Source of the DNA: DASUZB01 sp036377075
GTDB lineage: Bacteria; Actinomycetota; CALGFH01
Length of the DNA stretch: 7,948 bases
Reading direction: 5' to 3'
NCBI GenBank assembly: GCA_036377075.1
Contig: DASUZB010000198.1
Location: forward strand, 1 to 7,948
Translations under genes and position numbers: made by a program
Shown: one piece after another, positions 1 to 6,018 of the stretch
Numbering within the stretch: position 1 is the first letter of the stretch
Layout of the letters: each line of letters opens with the position of its first letter
The notes under the pieces: generated by a model
The model's input: only the letters and a program-made list of their open reading frames with translations
What the model was told of the DNA's origin: nothing
Database searches by the model: none

Positions 1-1
1 C

Positions 2-508
2 CCCGCGACCGCAAACCCTGGCCGCCGCCGGCTGCCGACCCGGCCGCGCCTGCTCGGCTACCTCACCGGCGTGGCCCTTGCCGGCGGCGTCGTGGCGCTG
101 GCGCTCGGCTTGCCGCACCCGCAGGGCCGGCAGCCGGCGGCGGCGAACGTCCCCGCCTCCTGGGCACGGCCGGTCGTCTCCAAGGCCGGCTTGGCCGAGC
201 GCAGCGGGGTGAAGCTCACCCGGGTGGCGGTGACCGGCGCAGGCGGCCTGGTCGACCTGCGCTACCAGGTGCTCGACCCGGACAAGGCCGACAGCCTGCA
301 CGACAAGGCGACGCCGCCGGCGCTGGTGGACGAGCGGACCGGCCTGGTGGTCCACACGCTGTTCATGGGCCACTCCCACCACGGTTCCTACAAGGTCGGC
401 GTCACCTACTACCTGGTCTTCGAGAACCCTGGGAACTGGGTGCACCGGGGCAGCGAGGTCACCGTCCTGCTGGGGAACGCCCAGGTGGAGCATGTCAAGG
501 TGGCGTGA
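2..508 (+). CDS. Membrane-anchored exported protein of unknown function (5' end outside the window)
   Basis: The frame is open from base 2 to a TGA at 506-508, about 168 codons. I do not recognise the family. A GTG at 71 could serve as a start, but it falls inside a hydrophobic stretch. The upstream codons encode a basic segment (GRRRLPTRPR) leading straight into a transmembrane helix (about bases 50-112), so the real start most likely lies left of the window. After the helix comes a linker rich in Ala and Pro, then a domain of about 115 residues that looks beta-rich. It contains RYQVLDPDKAD, an acidic LVDERTG segment, the His-rich motif MGHSHHG (bases 365-385) and an ending EVTVLLGNAQVEHVKVA. 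Topology suggests a single anchor with the domain outside the cytoplasm. The stop overlaps the downstream copC-copD start by 17 nt, which implies cotranscription. The His/Met cluster next to a copper gene makes metal binding possible, but that is inference. Confidence is high that this is a gene and low on its function. Confidence 0.8.
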   Translation, partial: PATANPGRRRLPTRPRLLGYLTGVALAGGVVALALGLPHPQGRQPAAANVPASWARPVVSKAGLAERSGVKLTRVAVTGAGGLVDLRYQVLDPDKADSLHDKATPPALVDERTGLVVHTLFMGHSHHGSYKVGVTYYLVFENPGNWVHRGSEVTVLLGNAQVEHVKVA

Positions 509-2603
509 GCGCGCCCTGGCGCCGGCCGCCGCGCGCGGCGCGGTCGTCCTCGCCGGCGCCCTGCTCGTGCTCGCCCTGCCCGGGTGGCCGGCGGCGGCGC
601 ACGCCGTGCTGGTCGGCTCCGACCCGGCCGACGGCGCCACCCTGGCGCGGGCGCCCCGCAGCGTCGAGCTGCGCTTCGGCGAGGCCATCTCGCCCCGGTT
701 CAGCTCCGCCCAGCTGGTCGACCGCGGCGGCCGGCCGGTCGCCGGGGCCGCCGTCGCCGCCCGGCGCGGCGACCCGCGGCGCCTGGTGCTCGAGCTGCCG
801 GCGCTCCGCGCCGGCGCCTACGCCGTGCTGTGGCAGGCGCTGGCGGAGAACGACGGGCACGTCACCAGGGGGGTGGTGGTGTTCAACGTCGGCGCGGCCT
901 CCGGGCCGCCGGCCGCGCCGGCGTCGTTCGGGCAGCCTGCCGGTGCCGGCGCGCCGCAGCGCGCCGGCGCGCTCGACGTCACCCGCCGCTGGGTCGGCCT
1001 GTGCCTGCTCGCCGGGCTGGTCGGGGCGCTGGCGGTCGCCCTCGCCCTGGGGCTGGCTCGCCCGCGAAGGCTCGAGCCGCCGCTCGACGTGCCGGTCCGC
1101 CTCGGCCTGGGCGATCCGGAGGCTGCTGCCCGGCCGCTCGACGCGCCGGCCTGGCTCGGCCTGACCGGCCCGGCCCGGTCCGGCCGGTCCCTCGCCGATG
1201 CGATCCGCTCGGCCCGGCGACGGCTGCTCGCCTTCGCGGGCGCCTGCGCGGCGCTCGCCGCGGCCGCCCACCTGGTCGACGCGGCCGTCGAGGCCGCCAG
1301 GCAGGCGCCCGCCGCCGAGGGGTTCTGGGCGTCGCTGGGCCGGCTCCTGACCGGGACCCGCTGGGGGCAGCTCTGGCTGGTGCGCGAGGCGGCCCTCCTC
1401 GCCCTCGCGCTCGTCCTGGCGCGGCTCGCCGCCGCGCCCGGCCGCCCTGTCCAACGCGTGGCACCCCCCGGCCGGCGCCTCCGGGCGGCCCTCGGGGCCG
1501 CGGCGGCGGCGCTGCTGCTCGCCGTCGTCGTGGCCGAGGCCGCGGGGAGCCACGCGTGGGCGCTCGAGTCGGGCAGGGGGGTGGCGGTGGCGGCCGACGC
1601 GCTCCACATCCTGACGGCCTGCGTCTGGCTGGGAATGCTGCCGGCGCTCCTGCTGCTGCTCTGGCACGGGCGCGGCGCCGGCGGGCAGGCCGGCGAGCTG
1701 CTCAGGGCGAGCCGTGGACCGCTCAGCCTGCTGGCCGCCGCCAGCGTCGGCCTGGTGGTGGTCACCGGCCTCTACGAGGCGGGCCGCGAGGTCGACGCCG
1801 TCAGCGGCCTGTCCGGCACGACCTACGGGCGCGCGCTGCTCGCCAAGGGCGCGCTGCTGCTGGTCGCCGGTGGCCTCGGCGTGGCCAACATGACCCGGCT
1901 CCATGGCTGGCGCCTGGCCGGGCGCGGCCCCCGGGCACGCCGCGCCGCCCCGCTCTCGCGCCGGCTCGTCGCCGCCGAGGCCGCCGTGGGCGCGCTTCTG
2001 CTGGTCGCCGTCGGGCTGCTGGTCGAGAGCGTGCCGGCGCGCGGGCCGAACGGCGCGCCGCCGGTGGCGTCGGCGCAGGCCACCGGCGAGGCGCGGACCG
2101 GCAGCGCCGTCGTGGCCGACCTGGTGGTCTCCGTCTCGGTGACGCCGAACCGGCCGGGGGTGAACGGCTTCACCGTGCTCGCGGCCAGCTCGCGGCGGCC
2201 GCCGCCCGCCCCGATCGACGGTGCCGCGCTGCGGCTCGTCCAGGGCGGCGCCAAGGACTCCGTGGCCCTGCAGCAGGTCGCGCCCGGCCGCTGGTTCGGC
2301 ACCGGCCGGCTCGGCCGCGCCGGCCGGGTGCGGCTCACCGCCGTGGTGCACCGTGGCCGGGAGCGGGTGGCCGCGCCGCTCTCGTGGCGGGTCGAGCCGC
2401 CGGCACAGGCGGCGTCCCCCGCGCCTCCGGCCAGCCGCCGGCTCGCCCCCATCGTCGACGGCGCGGCGCTGGCGCTGCTCGCCGGGGCGGCGGCCGGCAC
2501 CGCCGCCTGGCTGCTGCTGGCGCGCCGGCGCCGCCGGCGCGCCGTCCCCGTGGTCCACCACCCGACCCAACCCGCCGACCGAGTCCTGGAGGGCATGCGA
2601 TGA
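492..2603 (+). CDS. CopC-CopD fusion copper protein with C-terminal YtkA-like domain
   Basis: This 703-aa protein probably binds copper outside the membrane and takes part in copper import or resistance, by analogy with CopC/CopD and Bacillus YcnJ. A signal peptide (about 1-36) ends in AAA, so His37 becomes the mature N-terminus. The CopC domain (37-135) starts HAVLVGSDPADG and ends with DGHVTRGVVVFNV. His37, Asp121 and His123 match the known CopC Cu(II) ligands. The domain has no methionine, so the Cu(I) site of some CopC proteins is absent. A CopD-like membrane domain follows, with about eight helices between 167 and 512, including SHAW (His354) and DALHIL...VWLGML (His372). Residues 540-635 resemble the YtkA-like domain often attached to such proteins. 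A last helix (656-676) ends in a run of arginines. The ATG at 492 is the first start in frame, with AGGTGG 3 nt upstream, inside the preceding gene. The stop forms an ATGA overlap with the downstream subtilase. The CopC and CopD assignments are firm; the YtkA assignment is less so. Confidence 0.93.
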   Translation: MSRWRERALAPAAARGAVVLAGALLVLALPGWPAAAHAVLVGSDPADGATLARAPRSVELRFGEAISPRFSSAQLVDRGGRPVAGAAVAARRGDPRRLVLELPALRAGAYAVLWQALAENDGHVTRGVVVFNVGAASGPPAAPASFGQPAGAGAPQRAGALDVTRRWVGLCLLAGLVGALAVALALGLARPRRLEPPLDVPVRLGLGDPEAAARPLDAPAWLGLTGPARSGRSLADAIRSARRRLLAFAGACAALAAAAHLVDAAVEAARQAPAAEGFWASLGRLLTGTRWGQLWLVREAALLALALVLARLAAAPGRPVQRVAPPGRRLRAALGAAAAALLLAVVVAEAAGSHAWALESGRGVAVAADALHILTACVWLGMLPALLLLLWHGRGAGGQAGELLRASRGPLSLLAAASVGLVVVTGLYEAGREVDAVSGLSGTTYGRALLAKGALLLVAGGLGVANMTRLHGWRLAGRGPRARRAAPLSRRLVAAEAAVGALLLVAVGLLVESVPARGPNGAPPVASAQATGEARTGSAVVADLVVSVSVTPNRPGVNGFTVLAASSRRPPPAPIDGAALRLVQGGAKDSVALQQVAPGRWFGTGRLGRAGRVRLTAVVHRGRERVAAPLSWRVEPPAQAASPAPPASRRLAPIVDGAALALLAGAAAGTAAWLLLARRRRRRAVPVVHHPTQPADRVLEGMR
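1080..1172 (+). repeat. Imperfect tandem duplication within the CopD cytoplasmic loop
   Basis: Two 39-nt copies, 1080-1118 and 1134-1172, are offset by 54 nt and match at 31 of 39 positions by my alignment. They encode PLDVPVRLGLGDP and PLDAPAWLGLTGP (residues 197-209 and 215-227 of the CopC-CopD protein), identical at 8 of 13 residues. They lie in the loop between the first and second membrane helices, which positive-inside charge suggests is cytoplasmic. This looks like an in-frame internal duplication. No function can be assigned. Confidence 0.6.
2519..2543. repeat. 25-bp GC-only palindrome near the 3' end of the copC-copD gene
   Basis: Perfect 12-bp arms at 2519-2530 and 2532-2543 flank a single central C at 2531. 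The palindrome encodes part of the arginine-rich tail (CGC/CGG codons) and ends 56 nt before the subtilase start codon. RNA could fold it into a stable hairpin of about 11 bp with a 3-nt loop. Runs of Arg codons in GC-rich DNA produce such symmetry readily, so a regulatory role is only possible. Confidence 0.55.
2588..2593 (+). promoter_or_regulatory. Ribosome binding site for the subtilase gene
   Basis: GGAGGG lies 6 nt upstream of the ATG at 2600, within the last codons of the copC-copD gene. A strong Shine-Dalgarno at ideal spacing supports this ATG and lets ribosomes reinitiate after finishing the upstream gene at the ATGA junction. Confidence 0.8.
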
Positions 2604-4897
2604 AGCGGACGATCCTGGCGGTTGCCGTCGGGCTCGTGATGGTCCTGGTCGGCGGCGCGGCGGTGGCCGCGGCGAGCCCCGTGCCCGAGCCCGGCAGCGT
2701 CGACCCGCGCCTGGCTGACCAGCTCGCGGGGGCGCGCCGGGGCGCGATGGTGGACGCGCTCGTGGTGCTCAGGTCGCAGGCGGACCTGAGCAGGATCAGG
2801 GAGACCAGGAGGTCCCGGCGGCTCGCCGCGGTCGAGGGCGCCCTGCGCGCCAAGGCCGCCGCCTCGCAGCGAGGGGTGCTCGGGCTGCTCGCCAGGAGGC
2901 GGGCGCAGCGGCTGGTCGCCGGCGTCGAGCCGCTCTGGATCGTCAACGAGGTGGCGGTGCGGGCCACCCCATCGGTGATCAAGGAGCTGGCGGCACGCAG
3001 GGACGTCCAGGCGATCCGCCCGAACGTCACCATCCAGGCGCCGGCGCCGCCGGCGGCGGTCCAGGGTTCCGCCACGGTGGGGACCCCCGAGGCGAACGTG
3101 GCACGGATCAACGCGCCGGCCCTGTGGGACCTCGGGCTGCGCGGCCAGGGGGTCGTGGTCGCCAACATGGACACCGGCGTGGACAACAGCCACCCCGACC
3201 TGGCGAGCCGCTGGCGCGGCGGCAGCAACAGCTGGTACGACCCCAACGGCCAGCACAGCACCCCGGCCGACGTCAACGGCCACGGGACCTGGACGATGGG
3301 CGTCATGGTCGGCGGCGACGCCGGCGGCACCTCCATCGGCGTGGCCCCGGACGCCAAGTGGGTCGCGGTGAAGATCTTCAACGACCGGGGCTCGACCTCC
3401 ACGACCGTGATCCACCGCGGCTTCCAGTGGCTGCTCGACCCCGACGGGAACCCGGCGACCGCGGACGCGCCCAACGTGGTCAACAACTCGTGGACCATGT
3501 CGGTCGGCGGCTGCAACCTCGACTTCGAGGCCGACCTCGCCAACCTGCGCGCCGCCGGGATCCTGCCGGTGTTCTCGGCCGGCAACTACGGCCCCACCGC
3601 GGGGACGGTGCTGAGCCCGGCCAACAACCCGGAGGCGTTCGCGGTCGGATCGGTCGACGACGCCGACGTGGTGGACCCCTACAGCAGCCGCGGGCCGTCG
3701 GCGTGCGCCGGCTCGGTCGCCCCGGAGCTGGCGGCCCCGGGGGTCGGTATCCGCACCTCCGACCTGTACGGCGGCTACATCGAGGCGTCGGGCACCTCGC
3801 TGGCGGCACCGCACGTCGCCGGCGCGCTGGCGTTGCTGCTCTCCGCGGCGCCCGGCATCTCGGCCGACCGGCAGCAGGCCGCCCTCGAGGCCGGCGCGGT
3901 GGACCTCGGCCCGCCGGGCACCGACCCCGACTACGGGACTGGCCGCCTCGACGTCCTCGCCTCCTACCACTGGCTGGCGACCACGCCCGACTTCACCGTC
4001 GCGGTGTCGCCGTCGTCGCAGACCACCGCGGCCGGCGGCAGCGTCACCTACGGCGTCACCGTCACCGGCGTGAACGGCTTCGCCGGCGACGTGTCGCTCT
4101 CGCTCGCCGGGCTCTCCCCGTCGCAGGCGAGCTGGAGCGCGGACCCGCCGGTGGTCCAGGGAGGCTCGGGGACGGCGCAGCTCACGGTGAGCACCAGCGC
4201 CTCCATCGCACCCGGGACCTACCCGCTCACGATCACGGGAAGCAGCGGGGCGACCAGCCACTCGGCGACGGCCTCGCTGGTGGTGCCGGCGCCGCCGGAC
4301 TTCGCGGTCGACGTCTCGCCCGCCTCGCGCAGCGTCTTCAGCGGCGACACCGCCAGCTACACCGTCGGGGTGAGCTCGCTGAACGGCTTCACCGGCACGG
4401 TCGCGCTGTCGCTGAGCGGGCTCCCCGCCGCGGTCGGCGACGCCACCTTTACGCCGGCCACCGTCACCGGGGCGGGCAGCTCGACGCTCACGATCGCCAC
4501 CTCGGCGACGGCTCCAGCCGGGACCTACCCGCTGACGATCGCCGGCACCAGCGGCGCGACCACCCACAGCGTGGCGGCGACGTTGGTGGTGTCGGCCCGC
4601 GACTTCTCGCTGACGGTGAGCCCGTCGTCGGTCTCGGTCCTCCGCCGCCAGACCGCCTCGTACACCGTCACGGTCTCGTCGCTGAACGGCTTCGCCGGCA
4701 GCGTGTCGCTGTCGCTCACCGGCCTGCCGTCTGGTGCCTCGGCGAGCTGGTCACGCAACCCGGTCACCGCGCCCGGCAGCGTTACCCTGCGGGTGACGAC
4801 CACCGGCTCGACCACCCGCGGGACGTTCACGCTGCGGGTCACCGGAACCAGCGGCGCGCTCGCCCACCAGGCCACCGCGACGCTCACCGTGCGGTAG
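2600..4897 (+). CDS. Secreted bacillopeptidase F-like subtilase (peptidase S8) with three C-terminal Ig-like repeats
   Basis: This 765-aa protein is a subtilisin-family serine endopeptidase, expected to be exported and self-processed. A signal peptide (MKRTILAVAVGLVMVLVGG, ending near AVAAA at about 25) precedes a propeptide (about 45-150). The propeptide has a very basic middle and a PLWIVNEVAVRA...VIKELA...VQAIRPN region like that of Bacillus bacillopeptidase F. The catalytic domain (about 165-458) holds Asp191 (ANMDTGVD), His228 (NGHGTWTMG), the oxyanion-hole Asn329 (FSAGNYGP) and Ser400 (SGTSLAAPHVAG), so the triad is intact. VNNSW, SSRGPS and ELAAPGVGI also fit the bacillopeptidase F group. 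Cys305 and Cys369 are the only cysteines and may form a disulfide. Residues 464-765 are three repeats of about 98 residues, with no sorting signal or membrane helix after them, so release from the cell is likely. The open frame extends far upstream, but that part is a shadow of copC-copD. The ATG at 2600 has a strong ribosome binding site and a signal peptide. It overlaps the copC-copD stop by ATGA. The substrate is unknown. Confidence 0.95.
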   Translation: MKRTILAVAVGLVMVLVGGAAVAAASPVPEPGSVDPRLADQLAGARRGAMVDALVVLRSQADLSRIRETRRSRRLAAVEGALRAKAAASQRGVLGLLARRRAQRLVAGVEPLWIVNEVAVRATPSVIKELAARRDVQAIRPNVTIQAPAPPAAVQGSATVGTPEANVARINAPALWDLGLRGQGVVVANMDTGVDNSHPDLASRWRGGSNSWYDPNGQHSTPADVNGHGTWTMGVMVGGDAGGTSIGVAPDAKWVAVKIFNDRGSTSTTVIHRGFQWLLDPDGNPATADAPNVVNNSWTMSVGGCNLDFEADLANLRAAGILPVFSAGNYGPTAGTVLSPANNPEAFAVGSVDDADVVDPYSSRGPSACAGSVAPELAAPGVGIRTSDLYGGYIEASGTSLAAPHVAGALALLLSAAPGISADRQQAALEAGAVDLGPPGTDPDYGTGRLDVLASYHWLATTPDFTVAVSPSSQTTAAGGSVTYGVTVTGVNGFAGDVSLSLAGLSPSQASWSADPPVVQGGSGTAQLTVSTSASIAPGTYPLTITGSSGATSHSATASLVVPAPPDFAVDVSPASRSVFSGDTASYTVGVSSLNGFTGTVALSLSGLPAAVGDATFTPATVTGAGSSTLTIATSATAPAGTYPLTIAGTSGATTHSVAATLVVSARDFSLTVSPSSVSVLRRQTASYTVTVSSLNGFAGSVSLSLTGLPSGASASWSRNPVTAPGSVTLRVTTTGSTTRGTFTLRVTGTSGALAHQATATLTVR
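3989..4894 (+). repeat. Three tandem Ig-like (NEW3-like) domain repeats in the subtilase
   Basis: The copies run 3989-4285, 4298-4591 and 4601-4894 (residues 464-562, 567-664 and 668-765). Each opens with DF followed by VSP, carries a NGF-x-G-x-V-x-LSL-x-GL core in mid-repeat and ends in a T/S-rich strand of the type ATLVV. Copies 1 and 2 share APGTYPLTI or AGTYPLTI, which is GTFTLRV in copy 3. Copies 2 and 3 share TASYTV and SSLNGF, so they look closer to each other. Similar beta-sandwich repeats are common at the C-termini of secreted bacterial proteases and probably serve as spacers or for surface or substrate binding. The role here is inferred. Confidence 0.85.
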
Positions 4898-4913
4898 AGA
4901 TCGAGGGTCTGGA

Positions 4914-4966
4914 GGGCGCCGTCGCCGACGGGCCCCTACGGAATGGGCTTGCGGGCGACGGCACCC
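4914..4966. terminator. Possible bidirectional terminator hairpin between convergent genes
   Basis: Arms 4914-4926 and 4954-4966 pair over 13 positions with one C/A mismatch on the + strand. The same position becomes a G-U wobble in the minus-strand RNA. GCCC (4932-4935) and GGGC (4945-4948) can pair inside the loop. The hairpin starts 16 nt after the subtilase stop and spans the end of the minus-strand methyltransferase gene, whose stop is at 4936-4938. No U-tract follows in either direction. That is common for terminators in GC-rich actinobacteria but makes the call uncertain. Confidence 0.4.
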
Positions 4967-5793
4967 CAGCCGAGCCCGGCAAATCGCTGTATCAGCTCGC
5001 GCGAGATGAACAGGTCGTTGTCCAGCAGCTCGAAGTCGCCGAAGAAACGCATCACCTGCTCGCGGGTGCGCGGGTAGACGCCGGTGCTGGAACGCGAGTA
5101 CACCTGCCTGACCTGGTCGGCGTCGGCGCGGCGTTCCTCCGCGTCGAGCATGTGCACGATCGCCAGGTAGCTGCCCGGCGCCAAGGCGTCGCGCAGCCGC
5201 GCGACGATGCCGTACGGGTCGTCCTCGTCCGCGACGAAGTGCAGGATCGCCACCAGCAGGAGGGCGACCGGCTGGTCGAGGTCGATCAGCCGCCGGGTGT
5301 CCGGGTCGGCGAGGATCTCCTCCGGCCGGCGCAGGTCGGCCTCGACCATGACCACCTGTTCGTCGTCCGCCAGCAGGCTGCGGCCGTGGACACAGACCAC
5401 CGGGTCGTTGTCCACGTACACGACGCGGGCGTCCGGGGCGACCGCCCGGGCGACCTCATGAACATTCTTCTGGGTGGGCAGGCCGGTGCCGATGTCGAGG
5501 AACTGGCGGATGCCGGCCGGCCCGGCGAGGTGCTCGACCACCCGGCGGAGGAAGGCGCGGTTCTGCCTGACCCCCTCACGTGCCTCGGGGAACGCCGCCA
5601 GGAGCTGCTCGGCGGCGGCGCGGTCGGCGGGGAAGTTGTCCTTCCCGCCGAGCATGAAGTCGTAGACGCGGGCGACGTTCGGGATGGAGGCGTCGACCGC
5701 GCCGCGAGCCTCGTCCGCCACCGTGACCTCCGTGTCGTCCACCGCGCCATCCGTGCCGGCGCGAGGTGGGGATCGTAGCGGAGCCGGGTCCAC
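4936..5793 (-). CDS. SAM-dependent methyltransferase, DUF574/Methyltransf_19 family
   Basis: This 285-aa cytoplasmic protein is predicted to transfer a methyl group from S-adenosylmethionine; the acceptor is unknown for most of the family. Near the N-terminus is the family hallmark SIPNVARVYDFMLGGKDNF (36-54). The Rossmann motif I is FLDIGTGLPT (98-107). An acidic residue ends the second strand in YVDNDP (Asp128), and EADLR (151-155) is the next cofactor-side motif. A later LLLVAILHFVADEDDPY segment and the closing GWGAVARKPIP are also typical. The frame extends up to a GTG at 5904, but I chose the GTG at 5793. It has GAAAGGG 8 nt upstream, and the extra 37 residues show no family features. 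The length then fits the usual size of roughly 270-290 residues. The gene is convergent with the subtilase gene and divergent from the glycosidase gene, so it is probably transcribed alone. Such genes occur in many copies in actinomycete genomes. Confidence 0.92.
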   Translation of the reverse strand: MDPAPLRSPPRAGTDGAVDDTEVTVADEARGAVDASIPNVARVYDFMLGGKDNFPADRAAAEQLLAAFPEAREGVRQNRAFLRRVVEHLAGPAGIRQFLDIGTGLPTQKNVHEVARAVAPDARVVYVDNDPVVCVHGRSLLADDEQVVMVEADLRRPEEILADPDTRRLIDLDQPVALLLVAILHFVADEDDPYGIVARLRDALAPGSYLAIVHMLDAEERRADADQVRQVYSRSSTGVYPRTREQVMRFFGDFELLDNDLFISRELIQRFAGLGWGAVARKPIP

Positions 5794-5801
5794 CGTGCAG
5801 A

Positions 5802-5808
5802 CCCTTTC
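5802..5808 (-). promoter_or_regulatory. Ribosome binding site deciding the methyltransferase start
   Basis: On the minus strand GAAAGGG sits 8 nt before the GTG at 5793. I see no comparable purine run before the more upstream in-frame GTG at 5904, so this site favours the shorter 285-aa product. Confidence 0.6.
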
Positions 5809-5868
5809 GATCGTGTTGACTTTAGGTCCGCGAAGGCTTGCGCTTGTGGGCGGGCTCGTGACGATATG

Positions 5869-5896
5869 TTTGGATCTAGTCGCACCTGGGTAGAGT
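5869..5896 (+). promoter_or_regulatory. Weak candidate promoter for the glycosidase gene
   Basis: TTTGGA (5869-5874) and TAGAGT (5891-5896) are separated by 16 nt and resemble housekeeping -35 and -10 boxes, in the less GC-rich part of the intergenic region. Transcription would begin near 5903 and leave a leader of about 115 nt. This rests on eye matching only. Confidence 0.22.
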
Positions 5897-6018
5897 TCGC
5901 ACACTTTTCACCAACATCCAGCATCGCGTGCGTCGGCTGCGGTCCGGAGCGGGACGCCTGGTCGTCCTCATGTGGGCCCCGATTCCAGGTTTCGGTTCCA
6001 GCCTCCGGGAGGGTGACC

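Larger units (their letters stand above)
5794..6018. other. Divergent intergenic region between the methyltransferase and glycosidase genes
   Basis: This is the only intergenic region of any length in the window, and it is visibly less GC-rich around 5810-5915. It must hold promoters for both flanking genes. A purine-rich GGGAGGG (6007-6013) stands 5 nt before the glycosidase ATG. TTCCAG occurs twice, at 5983-5988 and 5996-6001, 13 nt apart. I found no convincing operator palindrome, small gene or RNA gene. No good minus-strand promoter could be picked out by eye. Confidence 0.6.

Noticed and set aside
71..508. GTG at 71 as the true start of the first gene
   Set aside because: It would remove the basic flank and the first part of the membrane helix, both of which are encoded in the open frame upstream.
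584..2599. Upstream extension of the subtilase frame, giving a 1437-residue product
   Set aside because: The extra part is an Arg/Gly/Ala-rich shadow of copC-copD. The ATG at 2600 has a strong ribosome binding site and is followed by a signal peptide.
1823..4567. 914-codon open frame on the minus strand, and similar long antisense frames at 495-2570, 2335-3585 and 5968-7932
   Set aside because: They lie opposite well-supported genes, have low-complexity Arg/Gly/Ala/Pro composition and show no domain motifs. Such frames are expected in very GC-rich coding DNA.
3124..5778. 884-codon plus-strand frame running across the subtilase end and the methyltransferase gene
   Set aside because: It is out of frame with the catalytic motifs of the subtilase, antisense to the methyltransferase and has no recognisable domain.
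5794..5904. Minus-strand promoter for the methyltransferase gene (for example a TAAAGT box at about 5818-5823)
   Set aside because: No matching -35 element stands at a proper distance, so a call would be guesswork.
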